Shown here: piece after piece, positions 24,937-33,487 of the stretch | How the letters are laid out: every line of letters begins with the position of its first letter | How positions within the stretch are numbered: the first letter of the stretch is position 1 | DNA from: an uncultured Clostridium sp. | GTDB taxonomy: Bacteria > Bacillota > Clostridia > UBA1212 > UBA1255 | Assembly: GCA_900543695.1 (NCBI GenBank) | Contig: UQSG01000027.1 | Coordinates: 1 to 35,904, forward strand | Length of the DNA stretch: 35,904 bases | Direction: 5' to 3' | Position numbers and translations under genes: made by a program | The notes under the pieces: model-generated | What the model was told of the DNA's origin: nothing | Seen by the model: the letters and a program-made list of their open reading frames with translations, nothing else | Databases searched by the model: none

Positions 24937-25650
24937 TTATTTTACCTCGATTCCTTTTTCGATCACCAGGTTTTTCCCGCCGAACAGAACGGCGCGCACA
25001 AGGAAAAGAATCGGCCGCGCTGAAAGGTCGGAGTATACGAATTGCAGCTCTTTCGGCTCCAGGCGGCAGGCGCGCAGGGCTTCCACTGCGTCGGCGAGCC
25101 GCTCAGGATGATGAACCATGAGAAAGTCGCCTCTGCTTTTCAGCAGAAACGATGCGCTTTGAGCGATCTGGGGGAGCGTGCAGGATATTTCGTGGCGCGC
25201 AAGATCCAGCCGCTCGTTTCCGCTGCGGATGCCGGCGCCGTTTCTTTTATAGGGAGGATTTGTCACAATGACGTCGAAGCTTCTGGGCGGAAAATACGCT
25301 TTGGCGTTCCTGATATCGCCTTCTACGATTCTGACGCGTCCCTGCTTCAAAGCGCCGCTCTGTTCATTTAAATGCACGCTTTTTTCTGCCAGCTGCGCCA
25401 TTTCTCTCTGGATTTCCAGGCCCACGAGCTCTGCGGCTTCTGTTTTCGCGCTCAGAAGGAGCGGCAGAATTCCGGTGCCTGTGCCGACATCGAGCACACG
25501 GCTTTCTTTTTTGATATATTTTGCAGCAAAATCAGAAAGCGCTACGGCGTCGGTTCCGTAGCGGAAGCAGCCCTGCTTTTGTATGATTTTGTAATTCTTC
25601 AGGAACAGATCGTCGATCTGCTCGTCCGGCTCGATCGAAATTGTATTCAT
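24937..25650 (-). CDS. trmN: tRNA1(Val) adenine(37)-N6 methyltransferase-like (TrmN6/YfiC)
   Basis: 237 residues from ATG 25650; a TTG at 25656 is the in-frame alternative. Neither has a good Shine-Dalgarno. Class I SAM fold: 'DVGTGTGILPLLL' motif I and 'VTNPPYKRNG', the NPPY of N6-adenine methylases. 'GCFRYGTDAVALSDFA' at ~30-45 is typical of TrmN6/YfiC relatives. Directly upstream of rsmI (1 nt gap). Exact RNA target is inferred. The ferredoxin terminator lies within ~45 nt of the start, leaving little room for its own promoter. Confidence 0.85.
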   Translation of the reverse strand: MNTISIEPDEQIDDLFLKNYKIIQKQGCFRYGTDAVALSDFAAKYIKKESRVLDVGTGTGILPLLLSAKTEAAELVGLEIQREMAQLAEKSVHLNEQSGALKQGRVRIVEGDIRNAKAYFPPRSFDVIVTNPPYKRNGAGIRSGNERLDLARHEISCTLPQIAQSASFLLKSRGDFLMVHHPERLADAVEALRACRLEPKELQFVYSDLSARPILFLVRAVLFGGKNLVIEKGIEVK

Positions 25651-25661
25651 ATCCAATTAAT

Positions 25662-25693
25662 AAAAAAAGTTTGCGGTTGCCTGCAAACTTTTT
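25662..25693 (-). terminator. Intrinsic terminator of the ferredoxin gene
   Basis: Perfect 11-bp stem: plus-strand AAAAAGTTTGC (25664-25674) with GCAAACTTTTT (25683-25693), loop of 8. On the minus strand the stem ends in a run of T. The A and T tracts on the two sides make it potentially bidirectional. Confidence 0.85.
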
Positions 25694-25727
25694 CGTCAGT
25701 TGAGCTTACTGTAAAATGGCGCCGCGA

Positions 25728-25898
25728 TTATTCCGCCTGCGGCGCGCCGACGGGACATGCGTCTGCGCACGCACCGCACTCAATGCAGGTGTCCGCGTCG
25801 ATCACGTATTTTCCGTCTCCCTCGCTGATTGCCTCTACGGGACATGCCGACGCGCAGGCGCCGCAGCTGATACATTCGTCGTTGATTTTATATGCCAT
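25728..25898 (-). CDS. Two-[4Fe-4S] ferredoxin
   Basis: 56 residues, typical of clostridial ferredoxins. ATG at 25898 is preceded by GGGAGGTG; a longer frame to 25943 overlaps the -10. Two CxxCxxCxxxCP sets: C9, C12, C15, C19 and C38, C41, C44, C48. Small soluble electron carrier. Monocistronic: its own promoter upstream and terminator downstream. Confidence 0.97.
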   Translation of the reverse strand: MAYKINDECISCGACASACPVEAISEGDGKYVIDADTCIECGACADACPVGAPQAE

Positions 25899-25933
25899 TT
25901 CAAAGCACCTCCCATCCATATTAAAACGCTTGT

Positions 25934-25963
25934 ATTTTAGCACTCTGGAGCGCGGTTTGTCAA
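25934..25963 (-). promoter_or_regulatory. SigA-type promoter for the ferredoxin gene
   Basis: On the minus strand: consensus -35 TTGACA (25963-25958), 18-nt spacer, -10 TAAAAT (25939-25934). Confidence 0.75.
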
Positions 25964-26041
25964 ATCGGGAAGCGCATTTTTCCGGAACGCGCAGGAAAAT
26001 AAATTTTACAAGATTTAAATAAGAATTTTTGAAAAAATAAG

Positions 26042-26070
26042 TTGATGATATTGAAGTATTATGCTATTTT
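26042..26070 (+). promoter_or_regulatory. Possible promoter for the RHS toxin gene
   Basis: TTGATG (26042-26047), 17 nt, TATTTT (26065-26070) with TG one base upstream of the -10. A start near 26077 would exclude the in-frame TTG/ATG at 26042/26045 and favour ATG 26108. Confidence 0.45.
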
Positions 26071-26107
26071 TAGCAAAAATTTGGGAAATAAGAGGATTGA
26101 GGGATTG

Positions 26108-29100
26108 ATGAAAATGAAAAAAATAAAAAAATTTATCCTAAAAGGCTTGCCTGTTTTTCTGGCGGTCTTGTTTATTCTGCAGCTTGTACCCCGCCATTTT
26201 TATGCCGCGGCGGGCGCGCGCCTTGCAAATTTCTTTGCTGGGAATGAGACCTGGTCGGTGAACCGGCAGGAGCCGCCTTTGCTTTCAGAGGAAGTCTCGG
26301 AGCCATCTTTGAAAGAGGACCTCTCTATTCTGGGAGAGCTGACGGAGAAACGAACCGCAGATACAAAATATTTCCGGATGAGCGACGGCAGCTTCCAAGC
26401 GCTGCAGTATCCGCAGGCAGTACATTATGAGGCTGATGGGACGTGGATTGAATATGACAACACGCTTCTGCCAGATGCAGCTGCGCAGGAGCTGACCGCC
26501 GCATCATCCGATGCAGGGATCCATCTTTCTAAAAAAACAAACGGGAAAAAATTTGTGCGGATTGAAAAGGATGGATACAAGCTGTCGTGGTATTACGAAG
26601 GGGCGGCCAAACGGGAAGGCCGAAGCACATCAGCGACGGACGACGGCGATCCGTCCACATTGGAGCGCATACGCTCCGAGGTGCGGTACGACGGTATTTT
26701 CCCCGATGTGGATCTGCAATATCTTTTAGACGGCGGAACCTTAAAGGAAAATCTGATCCTGCACAGCCGCTTTGCCGATAAAACGTATAGTATTGGTTAT
26801 CAATGCACGGGACTGAGCCCGGTACAGAAGGATGAAAGGACAATTTATCTCAATAACGAGGCTGGAGAGACCGTTTTCGTAATCTATGCGCCGTATCTGG
26901 AGGATGCGGCCCATGCGGTCAGTGCGGGAGTGACGCTGTCGCTGACTGAGATCCAAAACGGAAAATTCACTGTAAAAATGGAGCTTGACGCAGCTTGGCT
27001 GGAAGCGCCGTCGCGCGCTTATCCGGTTACGGTAGATCCCGTTTTGCTGACGAGTCAGAGCTGGAACGATACGACGAACTGCGAAAGCGCGTATATTGCC
27101 TCGGGCACGCCGAACGCCTGCTATGGAAGAGGCGGCGCGGATTACGAGGGCAGCCTGCATGTCGGACAGGCATACGACAGAGGACAGTGCAGGGCGCTTA
27201 TTAAAACGCCGAATTTGCCGGAGCTCGGGGTGGCGGATAAAGTGATCCACGCCGAACTGGCGCTGTATACAACGGAGTGCTATCCGGATATCCGGGTAGA
27301 TCTGCACCGGGTGACGTCGCCGTGGAGCCAGAGCTCGGTCTGCTGGAACAGCAACGTAAAGTATGACAGTAAAATCATTGACTATCAGCTGATTCAGACC
27401 ATGGATCACGGCGACGCGAACCGGAACCGCTGGCAGCGCTTTGAAATTACGGATCTTGTGCGGGGCTGGTACAGCGGCGAATTTGAAAATAACGGCGTTT
27501 TACTGCGTTCCGATGCGGAAACGGGCGCGTCGCACGCGCGCGCCTGGTTTTTGTCGAGCGGGTATCCGAGCACCTCGGCTGTGCGCCCTGTACTGCAGAT
27601 TGCTTACCGCAATATGTCCGGCTACGAGGACTATTGGTCCTATACGAACGTGGAAGCGGGCCGCGGGGGCGTTTTAAGCGTCAATAACTATAACGGCAAT
27701 CTTGTGTTTACGCAGCCGGTCACGATCGACGCGGGCGGAAGCCTGATGCCGGTCAGCCTGTCCGTGATTCTCAATGCGAACGGCGTTCTTGCGCCGCACG
27801 GGCATCTGTCGAATTTTGTGCAGACAAATTACCACATTTATGTGCGTTATGACGATACAACGGCCGAACATGGCTTTAAATATTTTTTAAATGATGCGGA
27901 CGGCACGCGGCACTGGTTTTATTTTGAAGAGAATTCCAATACGGGAAAAGATGAGGACGGGCTCGGCTATACCCTGGAGGTGACGCCTTCGGTCTCCAAA
28001 ACCGACGGCGCTAACACCAGATATACGATCACGGATCAAGATAAAAACAAAATGTATTTCAACGGTCTGGGAAATTTGACCAAGATTACAAACGCCGTGG
28101 GGAATTCTGTGACGGTGCAGTACGAGATGGCGGGGGGCGCACCGCGCATGAAAACGATCCAGGACGGAGCCGGACGGACGTATACCTTCGGGTACAACGC
28201 AGCAAACCCCACGCTGTGCCAATCCATCACGGATCCGGCGGGCCGGAAAACCATATTTGACTATTATCAGGGCACGCTGACGTGGCTCACGTTCCCGGAC
28301 GGCAGAAGCTATGAGCTGGTGTACGATTACAATGATTACGTGCTGGTGCAGGTGAAATCGATCGATGGCACCTGGGTGAAAATCGGTTACGACGGCTCGG
28401 AGCAAAAACGGGTTTCCTGGGTAAAACGCGGAAGCGGAAACGATGTGCTGGAGCAATACTCCTTTTCCTACAAGCAGAACGCGACCACGGTCACGGATAA
28501 ACAGAACAGAAGCTATACCTATCAGTTCAACGACTACGGACAGACGACGGGGATTGTATCGAATCAGGACGGAACAGCGCAGTTTTTCGAGCTGGAGCCG
28601 GGAAACAGCACAAGCAGAAAGGCGAACAAGCTGCTTTCTGAATCAAGAGTCGTAAAAAGCATAACGAACTATCTGATTAATCCCGGCTTTACCAGAGCCG
28701 CCAGCGACGGATACTCCCAGTATGTGGAAATTGCTTCCGGCACGCGGATTACGGCGATTGACAGCGGGCTGCAAAACGTTACGAAAAATTCCCTGAAGGT
28801 CACAAAATCGGCGAGTAACGGCGGCCGCCTGTTTCAATATCAGGATGTGACCGGGATTCCCGCGGGCAGATATACGCTGTCGGGCTATATCAACACTGGC
28901 GGTGTGAAGCTGCCCGGAAACGGAGCGTATCTCGGAATCGAGCTGCGGAACAGCGCAGGAGTACTGGTGGATGTAGCGCATATTGAAGAGACGCTGAAAA
29001 CGGACGGCTGGGAGCGCCGGAGCGTCACGTTCGACCTTCCGGCCGGCCACAGCCTTCGGATCGTGGCGGGTTTTGAACCGCAGGCCTACGGCACCGTGTG

Positions 29101-32100
29101 GTTCGACGATTTGCAGCTGGAAAAGGGCACGGGAGAAAGCAGCTTTAATCTCGTAGAGAATTCCACGTTTCTGCAGGGAACCGCCAACTGGGAATCGGAA
29201 AACGGGAAAGCCGTCACATGGAATTACGGAGGGCCTTCCGGCTATGAACGATGCGCAAAGGCGCCCGGCACGACGGAAGAACGGTACAAAAATATCATCC
29301 AGAGCCTGGAGGTTTCCGGCAAGGCGGGAGATGTATTTCACTTCGGAATGTGGGTATCGGCTGATTCCGCTCCGATTGATAACGATACGAAGACGGACGA
29401 CGCTTATTGGCCGGCTTTTAAGATCGTACTGCATTATTATGATACGATCAGCGGTTCCTGGAAGGGGTGCGTAACGAAGAACTGTAACCCGGATCTGAAG
29501 GGAAGCTGGCAGTTTGTCACGTCGGAGGCCGTTATCCCCGTAAATTACAGCCGTCTGGCGATCCATCTGATTTACGATCACAATGTTAATAACGCATATA
29601 TTACCGGAGCGTTCTGCTATAAAGAGGCATATGGGCAGACGTATGATTACGACAGCCAGGGAAACGTTGTCAGCAGCGTGGATCTTGCCAATACGCGCTC
29701 GGATTTTGCCTACTATGGGAGCGTGATGGGGAAGCTCCTGAATCCGTCCGGCAGCAGATATCTGTATACCTATGACGAAAAGCAGCAGCTGACGTACGCG
29801 CTGTCCTCAGACGGGCAGCAGTACAGCTTTACCTACGACGCAAAGGGCAATATCACGAACGCCGTAGTAACGGCGAGAAAACCGGCGACCGTATTGGAAA
29901 CGGGCAAGGAATATTATATTTTCAACGCGTTTTCCGGGCTGGCGCTGGACAGCGGCTGGCGCGGGATGAGCCAGAAGGTCAGCACGTTCCGGTTTATGCC
30001 CGCGGCGCAGGCGCAGCGCTGGCGGCTGGAGGCCGTTGCCGGCGAGACAGGCGTATACAAGCTCAGAGCAATGCAGTATGACGCGCAGAATTACTATCTG
30101 GACGTTTCCGATGCGCTGACGGCCGACGGCTCGCTGCTGGGCGTGCATCCCTCCAATACGGCGGCCGCACAGAAATTTAAAATTGTTAAAAAGCAGGAAA
30201 ACACATACGCTATTTATACGGGGCCGACGAATTACGAGAAGCTGCTTGACGGGCAGTACGACGCGGGCAATGAAATCCTGCTGTCTAAAGATGTAAAACA
30301 GAATTCAGAGGGCAGCGGAACGCTTGCAGAGGGGAAGCGCTGGTATTTCTATCCGGTGGAGGCTACGGAGGGGAAAGAATTTGTCAGCAGCGCGGCCTAT
30401 ACGAACAGCGGAAATTTCGTGTCCGCGATCACGGATGAGAGAGGAAATACGACACATTACGACTATACGGAAAGCAAAGGCCTGCTCGATTCCGTCACGG
30501 ATCCGCTGAACCGCGTTACGAATTATACCTATGATGCAAACAGCCGTCTGACGGGCGTTTCCTCGCAGGGCGCCAGCGCTTCGTACAGCTATGAGAACGA
30601 CTTTCTGTCGGAAATCCGGGCCGGTGACACCGTGCGGTATCAGTTCTTCTATGATCAGTTCGGACGGCCGACCGATATCAAGGTCGGAAACGGAACGACT
30701 TACCGGACGCTTACCGGAAAAACGTACAATGCGGCGGGGCTGCTGAGCCGGCTGACGTACGGAAACGGCGATTATTCAGACTATACGTATGACAGTCTTG
30801 ATCGGCTGACCGAATGGCGATATAATGGGGAAGCTTCGCAGAGAGCGGAATACGCGTACGGCTCGGACGGAAGGCTCTCTCAGACCACGGACTATCTGGC
30901 CGGCACGAGAACCCGATACATCTATGACCTTGCGGGCAGAATTACGTCGATCCGGGAATATGAGGGCACGGCCGCAGCGCAGAACCAGCTGAAGACCGCG
31001 ACGGAATATACCTATGCAGATAAAACGAACAATCTGACCGGGCTCCGGCACTTCAGCGAGCTGGGGACGCAAAGCATCGGCTTCCGGTACGGAGATGCGG
31101 CGGCGGGCGAAATGCCGGACCGGATCTACGGAGTGACGTGGAACGGCGCGGAAAAGCAGAGCTACACGTACGACGGGCTGGGAAGACTGACGAACAGACA
31201 GCTTAAGCCCTCGGCGTCCATAACGCTGAATCATTCCTATACGTATGCGGACGCCGCCGGAAATAAAACGACCTCGCTGGTCGAAACGCTGACGACCGCC
31301 GCAGGAACATATACCTACACATATGACGCGGCGGGAAATATTTTAAGCATTTCAGACGGCGCGTATCTTCTGAGCTATCAGTACGACGGACTGAACCGGC
31401 TCATCCGGGAGAACGACGAGCGCGCGGGGAAAACGTATACGTACGAGTATGCGCAGGGAAATATAACAAAGAAAAAGGAGTACGCCTACACAACAGGAAC
31501 GGTCAGCGGAACGCCGCTTAACGTGACGGAGTGGGAGTACGGAAATGCGGAATGGGGTGATCTGCTAACAAATTGGAACGGCCAGCCGCTGGAATATGAT
31601 TCGATCGGAAATCTGACCGCCTTCGGAACGGAGGGAGCCGCCCGAAGGGAGCTGTTCTGGAACGGCAGACAGCTGAAATCGATCCGCCTCGGCCAGGGCG
31701 CGGCTGCGACAAGTATTTTATACGAGTATAACAGCGACGGACTGCGCATCAGCCGAACAACGACCGATGCGGACGGGCAGGCGGCCGTAACGAAATATAT
31801 TTATAACGGAGACATCCTGGCAGGAGAAATAAGGGACGACGGCAAGAGCCTCCTGTTCTATTACGACAATAATGGCCAGCCCTTCGGGCTGCGGTATAAC
31901 GGGACGGATTATTACTATCTGAGGAATCTCCAGAACGATGTCGCCGCCATAGCGGACGGGACGGGAGCGATAGCCGCGCGGTATTATTACGACGCGTGGG
32001 GAAACCTGCTGAGCGTTACGGACGGAGCGGGCCATGCAGTCACGGATGCGGAGCATATCGGGCTGGTCAACCCGATCCGCTACAGAGGGTATTATTATGA

Positions 32101-32830
32101 CAGCGACACGGGGTACTACTGGCTGAACAGCCGCTATTACGATCCTGTGGTTGGGCGGTGGATTAGCCCTGAACCCAATGTATATGATGGCGAATTTGAT
32201 GAAAACGCTGGACTAATTGGATACAATGTATATGCCTATTGTGCGAATAATCCTATTATGTACAAGGATGAAACTGGAGAAAGCATCACGCTTTGTATAT
32301 TAATTGGAGCTGGGATTGGATTAGTTGCAGGTGGTGTATTTGGTGCATACAGAGCCAACAAGAATGGCTATTCTCCCAGTGATGGCTGGAAGTATTGGAA
32401 GTATGTTGTTGGCTATGGCGTTGCCGGAGGCGCAATTGGAGCACTTGTTGGTTGGGGGGCAGGAGCTCTAATTGCCAAATACGGCGTAGCAACCGCAGCC
32501 ACCTCTATTACCAAAGGCGGCGGTGCAAGGTTCCCATCGTTTAGCGCTCTCAAGCGTTCCTTGGGTTCTGCCGGAAGAGGCAAGCAATGGCATCATATTG
32601 TAGAGCAATGCCAAATAGGTAAGAGTGGATTCTCTAAGTATTGGATACAGAATTCAAATAATGTCATAAATATAAGCAATTCTGTTCACAACAAAATCAG
32701 TGCATACTATAGTAGTATTCAAAATTTTACAAATGGTATGACATTCAGAAATTGGCTTGCTGGACAGAGTTTTAAAACACAATATGAGTGGGGAATTAAA
32801 GTGTTAAGAATGTTTGGAGTGAAAATATGA
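26108..32830 (+). CDS. Secreted RHS/YD-repeat polymorphic toxin with HNH-type nuclease tail (WapA-like)
   Basis: 2240 residues from ATG 26108 (GAGG/GAGGG upstream; ATG 26114 also possible). Basic N-terminus and hydrophobic signal (~10-30). DNRLRE-type module ~314-502; YD repeats from ~630; two jelly-roll-like modules (~855-1008 and ~1015-1171); ricin-B-like segment ~1257-1422; then dense YD repeats and the RHS core ('RYRGYYYDSDTGYYWLNSRYYDP', ~1990-2012, then NNPIMYKDETG ~2047-2057). The tail has a Gly-rich hydrophobic stretch (~2060-2130) and 'QWHHIVEQ' (H2162, H2163) with H2194 in 'SNSVHNK', an HNH/Endo VII-type site. From ~32160 base composition turns A/T-rich, a sign of tail exchange. Probably a contact-dependent DNase or RNase. 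Fold inferred by eye. Confidence 0.9.
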   Translation: MKMKKIKKFILKGLPVFLAVLFILQLVPRHFYAAAGARLANFFAGNETWSVNRQEPPLLSEEVSEPSLKEDLSILGELTEKRTADTKYFRMSDGSFQALQYPQAVHYEADGTWIEYDNTLLPDAAAQELTAASSDAGIHLSKKTNGKKFVRIEKDGYKLSWYYEGAAKREGRSTSATDDGDPSTLERIRSEVRYDGIFPDVDLQYLLDGGTLKENLILHSRFADKTYSIGYQCTGLSPVQKDERTIYLNNEAGETVFVIYAPYLEDAAHAVSAGVTLSLTEIQNGKFTVKMELDAAWLEAPSRAYPVTVDPVLLTSQSWNDTTNCESAYIASGTPNACYGRGGADYEGSLHVGQAYDRGQCRALIKTPNLPELGVADKVIHAELALYTTECYPDIRVDLHRVTSPWSQSSVCWNSNVKYDSKIIDYQLIQTMDHGDANRNRWQRFEITDLVRGWYSGEFENNGVLLRSDAETGASHARAWFLSSGYPSTSAVRPVLQIAYRNMSGYEDYWSYTNVEAGRGGVLSVNNYNGNLVFTQPVTIDAGGSLMPVSLSVILNANGVLAPHGHLSNFVQTNYHIYVRYDDTTAEHGFKYFLNDADGTRHWFYFEENSNTGKDEDGLGYTLEVTPSVSKTDGANTRYTITDQDKNKMYFNGLGNLTKITNAVGNSVTVQYEMAGGAPRMKTIQDGAGRTYTFGYNAANPTLCQSITDPAGRKTIFDYYQGTLTWLTFPDGRSYELVYDYNDYVLVQVKSIDGTWVKIGYDGSEQKRVSWVKRGSGNDVLEQYSFSYKQNATTVTDKQNRSYTYQFNDYGQTTGIVSNQDGTAQFFELEPGNSTSRKANKLLSESRVVKSITNYLINPGFTRAASDGYSQYVEIASGTRITAIDSGLQNVTKNSLKVTKSASNGGRLFQYQDVTGIPAGRYTLSGYINTGGVKLPGNGAYLGIELRNSAGVLVDVAHIEETLKTDGWERRSVTFDLPAGHSLRIVAGFEPQAYGTVWFDDLQLEKGTGESSFNLVENSTFLQGTANWESENGKAVTWNYGGPSGYERCAKAPGTTEERYKNIIQSLEVSGKAGDVFHFGMWVSADSAPIDNDTKTDDAYWPAFKIVLHYYDTISGSWKGCVTKNCNPDLKGSWQFVTSEAVIPVNYSRLAIHLIYDHNVNNAYITGAFCYKEAYGQTYDYDSQGNVVSSVDLANTRSDFAYYGSVMGKLLNPSGSRYLYTYDEKQQLTYALSSDGQQYSFTYDAKGNITNAVVTARKPATVLETGKEYYIFNAFSGLALDSGWRGMSQKVSTFRFMPAAQAQRWRLEAVAGETGVYKLRAMQYDAQNYYLDVSDALTADGSLLGVHPSNTAAAQKFKIVKKQENTYAIYTGPTNYEKLLDGQYDAGNEILLSKDVKQNSEGSGTLAEGKRWYFYPVEATEGKEFVSSAAYTNSGNFVSAITDERGNTTHYDYTESKGLLDSVTDPLNRVTNYTYDANSRLTGVSSQGASASYSYENDFLSEIRAGDTVRYQFFYDQFGRPTDIKVGNGTTYRTLTGKTYNAAGLLSRLTYGNGDYSDYTYDSLDRLTEWRYNGEASQRAEYAYGSDGRLSQTTDYLAGTRTRYIYDLAGRITSIREYEGTAAAQNQLKTATEYTYADKTNNLTGLRHFSELGTQSIGFRYGDAAAGEMPDRIYGVTWNGAEKQSYTYDGLGRLTNRQLKPSASITLNHSYTYADAAGNKTTSLVETLTTAAGTYTYTYDAAGNILSISDGAYLLSYQYDGLNRLIRENDERAGKTYTYEYAQGNITKKKEYAYTTGTVSGTPLNVTEWEYGNAEWGDLLTNWNGQPLEYDSIGNLTAFGTEGAARRELFWNGRQLKSIRLGQGAAATSILYEYNSDGLRISRTTTDADGQAAVTKYIYNGDILAGEIRDDGKSLLFYYDNNGQPFGLRYNGTDYYYLRNLQNDVAAIADGTGAIAARYYYDAWGNLLSVTDGAGHAVTDAEHIGLVNPIRYRGYYYDSDTGYYWLNSRYYDPVVGRWISPEPNVYDGEFDENAGLIGYNVYAYCANNPIMYKDETGESITLCILIGAGIGLVAGGVFGAYRANKNGYSPSDGWKYWKYVVGYGVAGGAIGALVGWGAGALIAKYGVATAATSITKGGGARFPSFSALKRSLGSAGRGKQWHHIVEQCQIGKSGFSKYWIQNSNNVINISNSVHNKISAYYSSIQNFTNGMTFRNWLAGQSFKTQYEWGIKVLRMFGVKI

Positions 32831-33174
32831 TAATAGACTATAAAGAACAATATCTTTTTTATTGTGCAAATTTATGTGATTGTACCACTAAAGAAGATGT
32901 AAAACGACACAATGCAGCAATGAAGCAACTGGGCAAATTATATCATCAAATCGAGAGTGAAAAAGATAAATCCTTCTTACTAGAATTATTACAAAACGAG
33001 AATGAGCGTACTAAAGCACTTGTTGCGGCGCACTGTCTGGGGTTCGGCGTATATATTTCAGAAGCAAAAAAAGTTTTGTCAGTGTTAGCAGAAAGCAAGG
33101 CTAACCCTATTTTAGCCTTTGAAGCACAGGCAACATTAGATGTTTGGAAACAGCAAGGTTACTTAAATTTTTAA
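32827..33174 (+). CDS. Likely immunity protein to the RHS toxin (DUF2019-like)
   Basis: 115 residues. Its ATG overlaps the toxin stop as ATGA, the usual toxin-immunity arrangement. The sequence is all helical with HEAT-like pairs: 'RTKALVAAHCLGFGVYISEAKKVLSVLA' and 'PILAFEAQATLDVWKQQGYLNF'. These resemble DUF2019-type immunity proteins, whose last helix ends in 'L..W..G.L'. Low GC like the toxin tail, so both probably arrived together. It should bind the nuclease in the cytosol. Family name uncertain; role supported by position. Confidence 0.7.
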   Translation: MIIDYKEQYLFYCANLCDCTTKEDVKRHNAAMKQLGKLYHQIESEKDKSFLLELLQNENERTKALVAAHCLGFGVYISEAKKVLSVLAESKANPILAFEAQATLDVWKQQGYLNF

Positions 33175-33189
33175 TTACACTATACCAAT

Positions 33190-33397
33190 AAGCATCGCCT
33201 TTTGGGAAGAAAAGTCAAAGGCATTTGTACAATCCCAAGACCTTAAAAAGGTTTCAGGAGATTCCTGACAAGTGCCGTGGTAGTCCAAAGGCGATGCTTG
33301 CGATATAATAGCATTGGTGATAGGGAGACCTCCCTATGCCGATATTCATGCCTAAGGTATAATGAGGGGAACCGGTCTGACGCGGAGATGCATGAAT
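33190..33397 (+). ncRNA. Candidate structured RNA with two pseudoknots, family unknown
   Basis: Noncoding. P1: 13 perfect pairs, 33190-33202 with 33287-33299. Inside it, P2 GGCATTTGT (33220-33228) pairs with ACAAGTGCC (33268-33276, one G-U). Two hairpins lie within P2: ACCTT/AAGGT (33240-33252) and CAGGA/TCCTG (33255-33267). TGGGA (33203-33207) pairs with TCCCA (33233-33237) across P2, an H-type pseudoknot. The second half has ATAGGGA/TCCCTAT (33320-33337), whose GACC loop matches GGTC at 33374-33377. That GGTC lies inside ATTCATGC/GCATGAAT (33344-33351 with 33390-33397). G-U pairs favour the plus strand. I match no known riboswitch, T-box or ribozyme. Confidence 0.5.
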
Positions 33398-33454
33398 GGA
33401 AGAATAGGAGAAAATTTCTATATTTTTGAGGAGATTACGCGAACCAGACATATG

Positions 33455-33469
33455 GAGATTCACAATCTC
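33455..33469 (+). promoter_or_regulatory. Small hairpin just before a strong ribosome site
   Basis: GAGATT-CAC-AATCTC (6-bp stem, 3-nt loop) ends 2 nt before GAAGGAGGT, the ribosome site of the gene at 33488. It could be part of translational control together with the upstream structured RNA. The rest of 33398-33454 shows nothing I can name. Confidence 0.3.
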
Positions 33470-33487
33470 GGAAGGAGGTAAAGCAGC

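Noticed and set aside
26741..27409. Minus-strand open frame within the RHS gene
   Set aside because: Antisense to the DNRLRE-containing part of the RHS protein; no family features.
33304..33363. Two TATAAT strings (33304-33309, 33358-33363) as promoters
   Set aside because: Neither has a credible -35 element at 16-18 nt, and both lie within predicted RNA structure.
33190..33487. T-box, c-di-GMP, TPP or cobalamin riboswitch
   Set aside because: The characteristic conserved strings (for example the T-box AGGGTGG-ACCGCG) are not present. 'GAGGGGAACCGG' is only superficially similar.
33190..33487. Retron msr-msd or IscB/TnpB guide RNA
   Set aside because: No reverse transcriptase, IscB or TnpB gene is nearby. 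The following gene has none of their motifs, though a decayed element cannot be excluded.
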